Below, in pieces: positions 1 through 10,549 of a DNA stretch of 34,674 nt. The position numbers and the translations under genes are program-made. Origin of the DNA: Microbacteriaceae bacterium (GTDB taxonomy: Bacteria; Actinomycetota; Actinomycetes; Actinomycetales; Microbacteriaceae). Where the stretch lies: positions 1-34,674 of the forward strand of contig CANEXL010000008.1 in NCBI GenBank assembly GCA_947443745.1, in the 5' to 3' direction. The notes below the pieces were generated by a model, which worked only from the letters and a program-made list of their open reading frames with translations, had not been told where the DNA came from and made no database searches. The first letter of the stretch is position 1, and each line of letters begins with the position of its first letter.

Positions 1-2
1 CT

Positions 3-941
3 CCACTACCCTCGCTGTCCTCGGAGGTCGCCGTGAGTGACCACTGCGTTCCCGCACCTCTGTTGCTCGGCTTGCTCGACGAACCGGAGGACCAGCGGCA
101 ATCCGTCGCTCACTATGTTCCTGCGCGCGATGGGCACCTGCTGCTAACCGGTGATCAAGGCTCGGGACGCTCTCGAACGTTGAGTCTCCTGGCTGATCAG
201 GCATTGATCACGAAACCCCTGGGCGCCCACGATGCGGAGGGAGCCTGGGATGCCTTGACGACCGTCATTCCCGATGGCACTCTCGTGCTGATCGATGACA
301 TAGAGGCGCTTCTCGCGACGTTCACGCTTGAGCACCGCGATGCCTTTGTCGAAGCGTTGATGGCCTTGTTGCGAACGGGACCGAGCCGTGGCATTTACCT
401 CGTCATTGCCTCGCACGGTGGGGCGCTCTACGCCACCGCCTGGATGGCCCTCATGAAATCAACTCTGACACTTGGGCCGGCGGCGGGAAGGGCTACGTGG
501 CAGAACCATGCCGTGCAGCTTGCCCTCGGGGAACGACCCCCACAGGGAGCTTTAGCCTCTGCGAGTGTGTCAAAAGTTCTGTGGCACCCTGGCCAACCGT
601 TCGTCGTCGTCAGCCCGCGGCCGAGGCTTCGATTGGCCGAGCTCTCGGCCGCAGCCACTGCCGCCGTGCACTTCACCGATGTGGGCCGCCTTGAGAGCCA
701 GCCTCTCCAGATAACGTCCGAAGATTCAGCGCAGGTTTTTATCGGGGATGTCGAGGATTGGCAGTCACAGTACTCATTGCTTGCCAAGCTCAGGCCCCAC
801 GCGACGTTTATCTTCGATGATTGTTCGCCAGCGGAGGTTCGCGCCGTTCGGCGTTCGCGCGATGTTTTGCCACACACGCAACGAGGCCTCGCTGTCAGCG
901 TGACTCCCGAGGGCGCCATGAGTCGGGTGAGACTGACCTAG
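3..941 (+). CDS. C-terminal part of an FtsK/SpoIIIE/EccC-like multi-ATPase protein (5' end outside window)
   Basis: Frame is open from base 3 with no stop before the listed GTG at 33; degenerate P-loop GDQGSGRS and Walker B-like LVLIDDIEAL; ends with TAG at 939-941. Confidence 0.6.
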   Translation, partial: PLPSLSSEVAVSDHCVPAPLLLGLLDEPEDQRQSVAHYVPARDGHLLLTGDQGSGRSRTLSLLADQALITKPLGAHDAEGAWDALTTVIPDGTLVLIDDIEALLATFTLEHRDAFVEALMALLRTGPSRGIYLVIASHGGALYATAWMALMKSTLTLGPAAGRATWQNHAVQLALGERPPQGALASASVSKVLWHPGQPFVVVSPRPRLRLAELSAAATAAVHFTDVGRLESQPLQITSEDSAQVFIGDVEDWQSQYSLLAKLRPHATFIFDDCSPAEVRAVRRSRDVLPHTQRGLAVSVTPEGAMSRVRLT

Positions 942-1055
942 TGCCGCATTTGCGAACGAAATTGACGTTCCGCAGAGGTTCTCATAACCTGAAATCTTGT
1001 AAGGTCACCGGCCTTCGTTATCGAGAAGAACCAAGAGCGAACAGGAGTCCTCCTC

Positions 1056-1388
1056 GTGCAGGATCAAGAAAAGAACGCGTCAACCGAATCCGTCGTGGCG
1101 CTCACCGCAGAGATCAGAAGTCTTCCCGGTCATGAATCCCGCGTCGCGAATCTCCTCTCCGGCTACACGACTCAGGTTCGTGCCGAGGAGGGCAATCGCT
1201 TCTTTGCCGCCTCGTCAAGCCAAACCGACCCGACACTTTTTCTCGTCTACGAGGAATACCGGGATGCTGCAGCCTTTCAGGCGCACCTTCACGCATCTGA
1301 GAATGCCGTCTTCAACGCCGCACTCTCCGAACACGTCTCCGACGGGGGTTCCGTGCTGACGATGCTCAACCTGATTGACGCTAGCTAG
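1056..1388 (+). CDS. Antibiotic biosynthesis monooxygenase (ABM)-domain protein / putative quinol monooxygenase
   Basis: 110 aa, pattern 'VVALTAEIRSLPGHESRVANLL...EEGNRFFAASSSQTDPTLFLVYEEYRDAAAFQAHLHA' typical of ABM fold; AGGAG upstream of GTG 1056. Confidence 0.8.
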   Translation: MQDQEKNASTESVVALTAEIRSLPGHESRVANLLSGYTTQVRAEEGNRFFAASSSQTDPTLFLVYEEYRDAAAFQAHLHASENAVFNAALSEHVSDGGSVLTMLNLIDAS

Positions 1389-2500
1389 GCGAAAACCGAC
1401 TCTAGGTCGCGGCACTCCACTCCGACAGCCGCGGCGACGGCGGGGTTAACGACCGAACCCTCGTGGGTGTTCAGTCCCAGCTTGAGGGCGGGGTCCGCGG
1501 CAAGCGCCTTCTTCCAGCCGTGGTTTGCCACAGCGCGAACGTAGGGGAGCGTGGCGTTGGTCAGCGCATACGTCGATGTGTTGGGCACGGCGCCGGGCAT
1601 GTTCGCTACGCAATAGAAGAGCGAATTGTGCACGGTGAACGTGGGATCGGCATGCGTCGTGGCATGGGTGTCGGCAAAGCAACCTCCCTGATCCACAGCG
1701 ATGTCCACGAGGACGCTGCCGGGCTTCATGCGCGAGACGAGGTCGTTGCTCACGAGCTTGGGGGCTTTAGCTCCGGGAATCAAAACGGATCCGATAACCA
1801 GGTCGGCCGTCAGCAGTGCCTTCTCAATTTCAAAGGAGTTGGACGCGATTGTCTTGATGCGACCTTCGTAGAGGGCATCGAGCTCGCGCAGGCGGAAGAG
1901 GTTCGTGTCGAGAACGGTCACGTCGGCACCCATTCCAACGGCAATCTGAACGGAGTTGGTGCCGGCAACGCCGCCACCGAGAACGACGACCTTGGCGGGG
2001 TGAGTTCCGGGAACGCCGGGAACGAGAAGTCCGGGTCCGCCGTTGGGCTTGAGCATTGCGGCCGCACCCACGATGGGGGCCAAACGGCCGGCAACCTCAC
2101 TCATGGGCGCCAGCAAAGGAAGCGCACGGGTGGGAAGCTGAACCGTCTCGTAGGCAATAGCCGTGACCTTGGCGGCAACGAGAGCATGCGTCAACGCAGG
2201 TTCAGCGGCCAGGTGTAGATAGGTGAAGAGCACGAGTCCCTCGCGAAAGTATTGGTACTCGCTCGCGACAGGCTCCTTGACCTTGAGGAGAACGTCAGCG
2301 GCAGCCCAGACGGACGCGGCGTCCGCGAGGATGGTGGCACCCGCCGTGACGTATTCGGCATCCGTGATGGAAGAGCCCAGACCGGCCCCCGCCTGAACGA
2401 GAACCTCGTGACCGTTGGCAACCAGATCGTGCACGCCAGCCGGTGTTATCGCAACGCGAAACTCATTGTTCTTGATTTCGGTGGGGACTGCGACCTTCAT
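1385..2500 (-). CDS. ald: Alanine dehydrogenase
   Basis: MKVAVPTEIKNNEFRVAITPAGV..., KVVVLGGGVAGTNSVQIAVGMGADVTVLD Rossmann motif; start at MKVAVP (2500) rather than the longer ORF start 2590. Confidence 0.93.
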   Translation of the reverse strand: MKVAVPTEIKNNEFRVAITPAGVHDLVANGHEVLVQAGAGLGSSITDAEYVTAGATILADAASVWAAADVLLKVKEPVASEYQYFREGLVLFTYLHLAAEPALTHALVAAKVTAIAYETVQLPTRALPLLAPMSEVAGRLAPIVGAAAMLKPNGGPGLLVPGVPGTHPAKVVVLGGGVAGTNSVQIAVGMGADVTVLDTNLFRLRELDALYEGRIKTIASNSFEIEKALLTADLVIGSVLIPGAKAPKLVSNDLVSRMKPGSVLVDIAVDQGGCFADTHATTHADPTFTVHNSLFYCVANMPGAVPNTSTYALTNATLPYVRAVANHGWKKALAADPALKLGLNTHEGSVVNPAVAAAVGVECRDLESVFA

Positions 2501-2736
2501 GATTCTCCTTGGCTGCGCGGCGGCTTTGGATAACCCCGTCGACAACACCATACCGGGGGAGACTGACGAAAAGGAATGCTTTATGACCATTTTGGTACGG
2601 ATTTCGTAAATTTTGTGTAACTTTCATGCGCATTTGCACATTCGGCCTGCATGGACACGGTCATGTGTGCCAGTATCAGGACACGTACCGTCGGAGGCAG
2701 TGATGCTCTCGGCCACATCAGGGGAGCACTCAGATT

Positions 2737-3951
2737 ATGACCGAACGCGACATGCCAAAAGATCCTCGAGTTCAAGCTCTGATCAAACACGCGATGAGTT
2801 CGAAGGTCACGAGACGCACTCTTCTTGCTTCCGCTGGAGCGGGCGCCGTCGTTGCCGGGCTCGCTGCGTGTGCCCCCGGGGCCAGCGCCACCATCACTCC
2901 CGCCGCCGACACCTCTGCCGCCGACAAGACACTGCGCTGGGCAAACTGGCCTCTCTACATTGACGTTGACGATGCGGGCGCTTATCCCACTCTCGTGGCG
3001 TTCGAAGCACAATCGGGCATCACGGTGGACTACCAAGAGGCCATCTCCTCCAACGAAGAGTTCTACGCCGTTGTGAAGGATCAACTCGAACTGGGGCAAG
3101 ACATCGGGTATGACTTGATGACCCTCACCGACTACTTTGCAGCCCGCATGGTGCGTCGCGGTGTTGCTCAGCCCATCGACATGGCGGCCATGCCCAATGT
3201 CGCAGCGAACCTGTCACCAGGGCTCGCGAACATCACCTATGACCCAGGACGCATGTACTCCATCCCCTGGCAGTCAGGCCTCACTGGCCTGGGGTGGAAC
3301 AACGCAGATTTCCCCGGCGGCATGACGTCTGTCGAAGAACTGTGGGATCCCTTGCTCAAAGGAAAGATCACTCTGCTCAATGCGTGGACCGACACGATTG
3401 GTCTCATCATGCAGAGTCAAGGGGTCAACATCGACGGAGACTGGGGTCAGGATCAGTTCGACGCTGCTCTCGAGGTCGTCTCGAAGCAGGTCGCTGATGG
3501 TCAGGTTCGTGCCTTCACCGGCAACAACTACAGCGAAGAATTCGCGAGTGGCAACATTACGGCTGCCATGGTCTGGTCGGGCGACCTGTTCATCATGAAC
3601 ACCGAAGCCCAGTCGGACAAGTACGGATTTGCCGTCCCAGAAAAGGGTGGATACCTGTGGAGTGACAACTTCATGATCCCCATGGGCTCTGCACACAAGG
3701 CCAACGCCGAGGAACTCATTAACTACTACTACGACCCGGCTGTTGCGGCGCAGGTTGCGGCCTACGTGAACTACATCACCCCTGTCGTGGGTGCTCAAGA
3801 AGAGATGATGAAGATTGACCCCGCTCTGGCGGCGAACCCCCTCATCTTCCCCGATGCGGCAACCCTCGCTCGCTCGCACGCCTTCCGTCAGCTCACCCCC
3901 GAAGAGGACTCCGCCTACTCGATTGCCTTCGAGAAGGCCAAGGTCGCCTAG
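2737..3951 (+). CDS. Spermidine/putrescine-type ABC transporter substrate-binding lipoprotein
   Basis: Twin-arginine plus lipobox-like N-terminus (VTRRTLLASAGAGAVVAGLAAC), PotD-like body (LRWANWPLYID...), followed by ATPase and two permeases. Confidence 0.88.
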   Translation: MTERDMPKDPRVQALIKHAMSSKVTRRTLLASAGAGAVVAGLAACAPGASATITPAADTSAADKTLRWANWPLYIDVDDAGAYPTLVAFEAQSGITVDYQEAISSNEEFYAVVKDQLELGQDIGYDLMTLTDYFAARMVRRGVAQPIDMAAMPNVAANLSPGLANITYDPGRMYSIPWQSGLTGLGWNNADFPGGMTSVEELWDPLLKGKITLLNAWTDTIGLIMQSQGVNIDGDWGQDQFDAALEVVSKQVADGQVRAFTGNNYSEEFASGNITAAMVWSGDLFIMNTEAQSDKYGFAVPEKGGYLWSDNFMIPMGSAHKANAEELINYYYDPAVAAQVAAYVNYITPVVGAQEEMMKIDPALAANPLIFPDAATLARSHAFRQLTPEEDSAYSIAFEKAKVA

Positions 3952-5151
3952 GTGGCAACGGGCACATTTGCCGAGAGTGGTGCCGACCTTGAACTGGTGG
4001 GCATCACCAAGCGCTTCCCCGGTTTTACCGCCATCGAGAATCTCGACCTCTACATTCCCGCCGGGTCGTTCTTTGCGTTGCTCGGCCCCAGCGGCTGCGG
4101 CAAGACGACGACTCTGCGGCTCGTTGCCGGGCTCGAAGACCCCACGGAAGGCAAGATCTTGGTCGGCGGTAAAGACGTCACCAACACCAAGCCCTACCAG
4201 CGCCCCGTCAACACTGTTTTTCAAAGCTATGCACTCTTTCCGCACATGACGGTGCTCGAAAACGTGGCATTTGGGTTGCATCGTCGTGGCATCAAGGATG
4301 CGGTGGCCAAGGCTCATGAAGCCTTGCTTTTGGTTGAGTTGGATCACGTTTCCAACCGCAAGCCTCAGCAGCTTTCCGGTGGCCAGCAGCAGCGTGTTGC
4401 GCTCGCGCGTGCCATTGTCAATCGCCCCGCATTGCTCCTGCTCGACGAGCCCCTCGGTGCACTCGACTTGAAGCTTCGCCGTCAGATGCAACTTGAGCTG
4501 AAGGCCATCCAAACTGAGGTGGGACTGACCTTCTTGCACGTCACGCACGACCAAGAGGAAGCCATGACCATGGCCGACACGGTGGCCGTCATGAACAAGG
4601 GCCACATTGAGCAAATGGGCGCTCCGCAGGAGCTGTACGAAATGCCTCGAACGGCATTCGTCGCCAGTTTCCTCGGCCAATCCAACCTTTTCACGGGGGA
4701 GGTCTCCGCCGGCCCCGCGGACTCCCTCTCGCTAGAGATTGGCGGAAATCGCATTGTCGTTCCGCGATCTCGTGCTGCACGCCATACCGGCAAAGTCACG
4801 CTCGGTGTTCGTCCCGAAAAACTGACTCTGCACACCGAAGCCCCCGCTCACGACGCGACCCGCAACGTTCTGAATGGCGGAACGGTCAAGGATGTCTCCT
4901 CTAGCGGCGTCAGCACCCAGTACATTGTGTCGTTCCCCAACGTGGGAGACATTGTGGTTTTCGCGCAAAACATGGTTTTTGGCCCCGTCGTCCACGAGGG
5001 TGCCTCCGTCTCCGTGTCCTGGAACATCGAGCGCGGATTCGGTCTTGAGGACCACCCGGAAGAGGCTGGAAAGTTCGTGCCGGACGACAGCACCGCGAGC
5101 ATTGCCGTCGCTCAGCGCAAGGCGCTGTTCGCGGAGCTCGAGGGGGCATAA
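3952..5151 (+). CDS. potA: Polyamine-type ABC transporter ATP-binding protein (PotA-like)
   Basis: Walker [12 protein letters not shown], signature [14 protein letters not shown], Walker [14 protein letters not shown]-loop [10 protein letters not shown]-terminal TOBE-like region; GTG immediately after the upstream TAG. Confidence 0.93.
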   Translation: MATGTFAESGADLELVGITKRFPGFTAIENLDLYIPAGSFFALLGPSGCGKTTTLRLVAGLEDPTEGKILVGGKDVTNTKPYQRPVNTVFQSYALFPHMTVLENVAFGLHRRGIKDAVAKAHEALLLVELDHVSNRKPQQLSGGQQQRVALARAIVNRPALLLLDEPLGALDLKLRRQMQLELKAIQTEVGLTFLHVTHDQEEAMTMADTVAVMNKGHIEQMGAPQELYEMPRTAFVASFLGQSNLFTGEVSAGPADSLSLEIGGNRIVVPRSRAARHTGKVTLGVRPEKLTLHTEAPAHDATRNVLNGGTVKDVSSSGVSTQYIVSFPNVGDIVVFAQNMVFGPVVHEGASVSVSWNIERGFGLEDHPEEAGKFVPDDSTASIAVAQRKALFAELEGA

Positions 5152-5153
5152 CC

Positions 5154-6068
5154 GTGGCATTTGCGGCTTTCGCCAGTTCGGCGCAGGCAGTTGATGCGGC
5201 GCCCCGAAAGAGCTCAAAAGTTGCGCTCGTTCTGCTGGCACCGGGTCTCGCCTATCTCGCTCTCTTCTTTCTTACCCCGCTCATCGCCCTGATTCTCACC
5301 TCTCTTCAAGCGCCTGCGCTCTACGGCGACATGGGGGAGTTCGTCTATGCGTTCCGCTGGGAAAACTACGTTTCCGTCGTCAATGAGTACGGCGATACGT
5401 TCCTGCGTTCCTTCGGATACGCCCTGATCGCGACAGTCGCGGCGCTGCTTGTCAGCTATCCCATCGCCTATTTCATTGGGGTGTGGGCGCGCAAATGGCC
5501 TGTGGTTCAAGCTGTTGCGCTCATCCTCGTCATTGCACCCTTCTTCATTTCCTTCCTCCTGAGGACCCTCGCGTGGAAGCAGATTTTCAGCGATGACAGC
5601 TGGACCATGGAGACGCTCAAGGCCCTGTCGATTCTGGGGCCGGATGCGCACTTCACGGGCACCCCATTTGCCGTCATCTTCGGTCTCACCTACAACTTCA
5701 TCCCGTTCATGACGTTGCCCATCTACACGACGTTGGAGCGCCTCGACACGCGTTATCTGGAGGCCAGTGGCGACCTCTACGCCAGGCCCAGCACGACGTT
5801 TTTCAAGGTCACGTTGCCGCTGTCGATGCCCGGAATCGTGTCGGGAACGTTGCTGACCTTCATTCCCGCATCCGGTGACTACATCAACGCTTCGGGAGAC
5901 TTCTTGGGTGGGCCAGGAACGCAGATGGTCGGTAACGCGATTCAATCGAACTTCTTGGTCATCCTGCAATATCCGGCGGCGGCGGCGCTGTCGATTATGT
6001 TGATGGCCGTCATTCTGGTCATTGTCGCGATTTATGTGAAACGTAGCGGAACCGAGGACCTGATCTAA
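5154..6068 (+). CDS. potB: Polyamine-type ABC transporter permease (PotB-like)
   Basis: Multi-TM protein with BPD_transp_1-like EAA segment 'LEASGDLYARPSTTFFKVTLPLSMPGIVSG'. Confidence 0.88.
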   Translation: MAFAAFASSAQAVDAAPRKSSKVALVLLAPGLAYLALFFLTPLIALILTSLQAPALYGDMGEFVYAFRWENYVSVVNEYGDTFLRSFGYALIATVAALLVSYPIAYFIGVWARKWPVVQAVALILVIAPFFISFLLRTLAWKQIFSDDSWTMETLKALSILGPDAHFTGTPFAVIFGLTYNFIPFMTLPIYTTLERLDTRYLEASGDLYARPSTTFFKVTLPLSMPGIVSGTLLTFIPASGDYINASGDFLGGPGTQMVGNAIQSNFLVILQYPAAAALSIMLMAVILVIVAIYVKRSGTEDLI

Positions 6069-6871
6069 TGAGATTCTCCTTTGGCAAGGCACTTCTGCCC
6101 ATCTACACGGTGCTCGCACTCGTCTTTTTGTTGATTCCCATCGGCTACACCTTTGTGTTCTCGTTCAACGCCTCAGATAAGTCCAACATTGTCTGGCGCG
6201 GGTTTACGTTCGAGAACTGGACGACGGTCTGCAACGCTCAGGGTGTCTGCGATTCGTTTGTGAACAGCATCATCATCGGCGTGGTGGCGACGGCTTTGGC
6301 GACAGCCATTGGAACGGCCATGGCCATTGCGTTGGTTCGGTACCGCTTCCGATTCCGCGGCCCGGTCACGCTGCTGCTGTTCTTGCCGATGGCAACCCCC
6401 GAAGTTGTCATGGGAGCCGGATTGGCGTCTCAATTCTTGACCGCCGGAGTGGAAAAGGGAATGGTCACGATCATCATCGCCCACACCCTGTTCTGCCTGA
6501 GCTTTGTGGTGGTCACGGTCAAGGCGCGTGTCTCGAGCCTGGATCCTGCACTAGAAGAAGCCGGCCGTGATCTCTATGGTTCCCCAGCACAGGTTTTCTG
6601 GCGCATCACGTTCCCGTTGCTTCTGCCGGGAATTATGGCGGCAGCCCTGCTGTCCTTCGCGCTCAGCTTCGACGATTTCATCATTACGTACTTCAACTCG
6701 GGAAGCGTCTACACGTTCCCCAAGTTTGTCTATATCTCGGCGGCGAGAGGGATCCCGGCTCAGGCAAACGTTATTGCCTCGGCGGTATTCTTCCTAGCCT
6801 TAGCGATTGTGATTGTGTCGCAGGTGTTCGCATCCCGCAAGGCCAAAAAGCTGGCGGCACCGATCAGCTAA
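6068..6871 (+). CDS. potC: Polyamine-type ABC transporter permease (PotC-like)
   Basis: Multi-TM; EAA loop 'LEEAGRDLYGSPAQVFWRITFPLLLPGI'; start overlaps upstream stop (TAATG). Confidence 0.9.
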   Translation: MRFSFGKALLPIYTVLALVFLLIPIGYTFVFSFNASDKSNIVWRGFTFENWTTVCNAQGVCDSFVNSIIIGVVATALATAIGTAMAIALVRYRFRFRGPVTLLLFLPMATPEVVMGAGLASQFLTAGVEKGMVTIIIAHTLFCLSFVVVTVKARVSSLDPALEEAGRDLYGSPAQVFWRITFPLLLPGIMAAALLSFALSFDDFIITYFNSGSVYTFPKFVYISAARGIPAQANVIASAVFFLALAIVIVSQVFASRKAKKLAAPIS

Positions 6872-6885
6872 TGGACAGCTGAGAC

Positions 6886-6921
6886 GGTTGGCTCAGGGGT
6901 TGGCTCAGGGGTTGGCTCAGG
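6886..6921. repeat. Perfect 12-bp tandem repeat, 3 copies (GGTTGGCTCAGG)
   Basis: Read directly at 6886-6897, 6898-6909, 6910-6921 in the gap between convergent potC-like and asparaginase genes. Confidence 0.95.
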
Positions 6922-6933
6922 AGTCGGGTGGCG

Positions 6934-7926
6934 CTAGATGGTGGCGCGGATGACTCCGACGGGTTTTCCGCCGCCTAAAACAGTGAGGCCGAGGTGGGGG
7001 GCAACCGCGTCAACTTGAGCTTGGGCAATGGCGCCGACGCGCACCAAGAGCTGCAGCCCGACGATGGCGGCGGCACGGAGATTGCCATCCAGAATTTTGA
7101 GGGCAACGGTTGTGCCGTCCCAGGTGGAGAGAACCATGACGCCCTCGGCGCCAATCTTGGCAAAGAGACCCATCTTTTCGATGATGACGGTATCGGGTTC
7201 GCCGTCCCCACCGGCGGCCCGCGGATTGGCCAGGACGGCTGCTCGCAAGGAGGCGGCGCTGCGCAGCATCGCGAAGGGCGAATCGACCGACGCAGTGCTC
7301 AGGCCACGAATACCGCGCGCGAGGGCCACAAGCGACATGGCGTGAACGGGCGCTCCGCAGCCATCGATTCCGGTGGCGACAACCTTTTCTCCCGTGAAGC
7401 GTTCCACGATATCGAGAACGCGCTTTTGCAACGGATGCCCCGGGTCGAGATAACCCGCGGTCGGCCAGTCGTTCTGCACGCAGGCCAGCAGCATGGCGGC
7501 GTGCTTGCCGGAGCAGTTCATGTAGACCGGGTCGGCGCCCATGCTGGCCAGAACAAGTTCGTTACGCATGCTCTTATCGGTGGGCCAGTCGGCGGGGCAT
7601 TCCAGAGCATCGGAATTGAGCCTGGCTCGCTCCAGCAACTGGCGAACCAGGGCAGCATGGCTGGCCGAACCCGTGTGGCTTCCGGTAGCGATTGCCGCCT
7701 GTTCGCCCGCAAGTTCGACCCCCGACGCCATCACAGCAATAGCTTGAAAAGGCTTCATGGCAGAACGAGGAAAAACGGGCGCGTCGGGGTTGCCCAGCCG
7801 CAGCAAGGGTTCAGCTGTCAGCCCGTCGAGAACGACGGCACTTCCGGCATGGCGCGACTCAATGAAGCCGCTTCGCTCGTAGACCGCTAATTCGACAGAC
7901 TCGTCGACGGATGCTGTTTCGGCCAC
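6934..7926 (-). CDS. Asparaginase (L-asparaginase II family)
   Basis: AVYERSGFIESRHAGSAVVLD..., PVFPRSAMKPFQAIAVMASG, YMNCSGKHAAMLLAC, GIDGCGAPVHAMSL motifs. Confidence 0.9.
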   Translation of the reverse strand: MAETASVDESVELAVYERSGFIESRHAGSAVVLDGLTAEPLLRLGNPDAPVFPRSAMKPFQAIAVMASGVELAGEQAAIATGSHTGSASHAALVRQLLERARLNSDALECPADWPTDKSMRNELVLASMGADPVYMNCSGKHAAMLLACVQNDWPTAGYLDPGHPLQKRVLDIVERFTGEKVVATGIDGCGAPVHAMSLVALARGIRGLSTASVDSPFAMLRSAASLRAAVLANPRAAGGDGEPDTVIIEKMGLFAKIGAEGVMVLSTWDGTTVALKILDGNLRAAAIVGLQLLVRVGAIAQAQVDAVAPHLGLTVLGGGKPVGVIRATI

Positions 7927-7944
7927 GGGCGTGATGAGCGCTAG

Positions 7945-9294
7945 CTAGAGAGCCGCGAGCGCATCATCGATGACCGAGAGAGCGTCAAGGATGAGGGCGT
8001 CACTAATCTTGACACTGGGCAGGAATCGAAGAACGTTGCCGTACGTGCCAGCGCTCAGAATCAGAACACCTTGCTCTGCCGCGTAGTTCACCACGTGGGT
8101 GACAGCCTCGGCGTAGGGCTCTTTCGTGCCGGGGTGAACGAGCTCGATGGCAATCATCGCGCCCTTGCCGCGAACGTCACCGATGACCGAGCGCTTGGCC
8201 TGCATGGCGATGAGACCGCCCTTGAGAACCTTTTCGACGCGCTGAGCTTCGCCGATGAGGTTGTCCTTTTCGATTTCCTCGAAGACGGCGATGGAAGCGG
8301 CGCACGAGACGGGGTTTCCCCCGAAAGTGCCGCCGAGGCCACCGACGTGCGTGGCATCCATGATGTCGGCGCGACCAATGACACCGGCGATAGGCATGCC
8401 ACCACCCATTCCCTTGGCGACGGTCATCATGTCAGGCACGAGACCGAATGATTCGCTGGCGAAGTAGAAACCGGTGCGGGCAACGCCGGACTGAACTTCA
8501 TCGGCGATGAAGACAACGTTGTTGGCCGTGCACCATTCCTGGAGCGCGGTGAGGTAACCGTCGGCGGGAACCATGAAGCCACCCTCACCTTGAATGGGCT
8601 CAACAAAAATGCAGGCGAGGTCCGCAGCGCCAACGGTCTTCTCCCAGTAGGAGATGGTGCGCTTGGCGGCTTGTTCGCCGGTCAGGCCATCGTGGTACGG
8701 GTTGGAACTGGGGGCGCGGAACACGGAGGCTCCGAGGGGGCCAAAGCCCGTGCCATAAGGCGCGTTCTTGAAGTTCATGGCCATGGTGAGGTTGGTGCGG
8801 CCGTGATACGCGTGGTCGAGAACACCGACACCGTTCTTGCCGGTGAACTTGCGGGCAATCTTGACCGCGTTTTCCACTGCTTCGGCGCCCGAGTTCGCAA
8901 GCATGACGCGCTTGGCGTGTGTGCCGGGGGAGTGCTTGACGAGATTTTCCGCCACGCGGATGTACCCCTCATAGGGGGTAACGGTGAAGCACGTGTGAAT
9001 GACGTGGGCCGCCTGCGCGGCGATGGCGGCGACGACGGCATCGTTTGTGTTCCCAATGGTGTTGACGCCGATGCCAGCGGCTAGGTCGATGAAGTGGTTG
9101 CCATCGATGTCAACCAAAATCGATCCGTGCGCACGGTCAATGTAGACGGGAAGCGCAGCACCAACGCCGGGAGGAACAACCTGTTTGCGGCGCTCGTGCA
9201 TGGCAACAGAGAGCGGACCGGGAATCGCGGTTACAACGCGACGTTCGTCGGCAATGGGGGCTACAACAACGGGGCTGGTAAGCGTGTCAGACAT
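7945..9294 (-). CDS. gabT: 4-aminobutyrate aminotransferase (class III PLP aminotransferase)
   Basis: [52 protein letters not shown] (PLP lysine). Confidence 0.92.
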   Translation of the reverse strand: MSDTLTSPVVVAPIADERRVVTAIPGPLSVAMHERRKQVVPPGVGAALPVYIDRAHGSILVDIDGNHFIDLAAGIGVNTIGNTNDAVVAAIAAQAAHVIHTCFTVTPYEGYIRVAENLVKHSPGTHAKRVMLANSGAEAVENAVKIARKFTGKNGVGVLDHAYHGRTNLTMAMNFKNAPYGTGFGPLGASVFRAPSSNPYHDGLTGEQAAKRTISYWEKTVGAADLACIFVEPIQGEGGFMVPADGYLTALQEWCTANNVVFIADEVQSGVARTGFYFASESFGLVPDMMTVAKGMGGGMPIAGVIGRADIMDATHVGGLGGTFGGNPVSCAASIAVFEEIEKDNLIGEAQRVEKVLKGGLIAMQAKRSVIGDVRGKGAMIAIELVHPGTKEPYAEAVTHVVNYAAEQGVLILSAGTYGNVLRFLPSVKISDALILDALSVIDDALAAL

Positions 9295-9374
9295 GCCTCT
9301 ATACTATGCGGCCGGACACGAAAGATCTCATTTCGCTCCACGGAAGTGCCCGCATTGGTGCAAAGATAACTCTC

Positions 9375-10457
9375 GTGCGACGCATCATTATTCTCGGTTC
9401 CACTGGGTCCATCGGTACCCAGGCCCTCGACGTTATTCGCGCCAATCGCGACCGGTTTGACGTCGTTGGCCTCGGGGTTGGCTCCAATCGCGATGAGCTC
9501 GCCCGTCAGGCCGCCGAGTTCGGGGTTTCCGCCACGGCAGTGGGGCATGACGAAGCCGAACAGCTCGTTCGTGACACGGATGCTGACGTGGTCCTGAACG
9601 GCATCACCGGGTCGGTCGGACTTGGCGCCACCCTTGCGGCCCTCGAGACTGGAAAGACGCTGGCGTTGGCGAACAAAGAGAGCCTCATTGTGGGCGGTTC
9701 GCTTGTCACCGCGCTGGCTGCTCCCGGACAAATCGTTCCGGTCGACTCCGAACATTCCGCTATTGCGCAGTGCCTCGTGTCGGGCACCCATGCCGAGGTT
9801 TCGCGTCTGGTACTCACGGCATCCGGGGGTCCATTTCGCGGCCGCACCCGTGAATCGCTGACAAACGTGACGCCGCGGGAGGCTCTCGCGCATCCCACGT
9901 GGGACATGGGGCTCGTCGTCACCACAAATTCCTCGACGCTGGTGAATAAGGGTCTTGAGGTTATTGAGGCGCACCTGCTTTTCGACATTCCGTTCGAGCG
10001 CATTGCCGTCACCGTGCATCCGCAATCCATCGTGCATTCCATGGTCGAATTCATTGACGGATCCACGATCGCGCAAGCGTCACCCCCCGACATGAGGTTG
10101 CCCATCTCGCTCGGCTTGGATTGGCCCCATCGTGTCGCCAACGTCGGGGTTCCGCTGGATTGGACGACGGCGCAGCAGTGGACATTCGAGCCACTGGATG
10201 AGGTGGCATTTCCGGCGGTTCGCTTGGCGAAAGAGGTCGGCGTTGCCGGGCTCACGTTCCCCGCCGTTTTCAACGCGGCCAACGAGGAAGCGGTCATCGC
10301 CTTCCACGCCGGCACGATTGGGTACCTCGACATCATCGAGACGATCCAACGCGTCGTCGGCGAGCACGATCCGCAAACATCCGTGCTTACTCGTGAAGGC
10401 GTTTTGGAGGCGGAACGTTGGGCGCGAGCGCGAGCTCAAGAGGTCATCGGCCGCTAA
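9375..10457 (+). CDS. dxr: 1-deoxy-D-xylulose-5-phosphate reductoisomerase
   Basis: [70 protein letters not shown]. The GTG at 9375 fits the domain start; ORF can extend to ATG 9306. Confidence 0.93.
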   Translation: MRRIIILGSTGSIGTQALDVIRANRDRFDVVGLGVGSNRDELARQAAEFGVSATAVGHDEAEQLVRDTDADVVLNGITGSVGLGATLAALETGKTLALANKESLIVGGSLVTALAAPGQIVPVDSEHSAIAQCLVSGTHAEVSRLVLTASGGPFRGRTRESLTNVTPREALAHPTWDMGLVVTTNSSTLVNKGLEVIEAHLLFDIPFERIAVTVHPQSIVHSMVEFIDGSTIAQASPPDMRLPISLGLDWPHRVANVGVPLDWTTAQQWTFEPLDEVAFPAVRLAKEVGVAGLTFPAVFNAANEEAVIAFHAGTIGYLDIIETIQRVVGEHDPQTSVLTREGVLEAERWARARAQEVIGR

Positions 10458-10549
10458 ACGACCCCCGGTCACCAACTTCACCGATTGTCATTATGGGTCG
10501 GAGTCTTTCTTTTTCGTTGCGGTTATCGGCCGGCTTCGTTTGAGGCAGA

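Noticed and set aside
1381-1388. CTAGCTAG at 1381-1388 and again at 7941-7948
   Set aside because: Both coincide with TAG stop codons; two short occurrences are not evidence of a shared element.
2653-2685. Direct repeat GGACACG (2653-2659 and 2679-2685) in the ald/potD divergent region
   Set aside because: A 7-mer repeated twice is not significant without comparative data, although an Lrp-type site would be plausible there.
3274-4680. 468-aa minus-strand ORF antisense to potD/potA
   Set aside because: Antisense artefact over two clearly identified genes; no recognisable motifs.
5214-6119. 301-aa minus-strand ORF antisense to potB
   Set aside because: Highly charged R/E/D/Q-rich antisense translation of membrane-protein codons; spurious.
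10459-10520. CGACCC...GGGTCG pair followed by a T-rich stretch after dxr
   Set aside because: Only 6 bp with about 29-nt loop; too weak to call a terminator.
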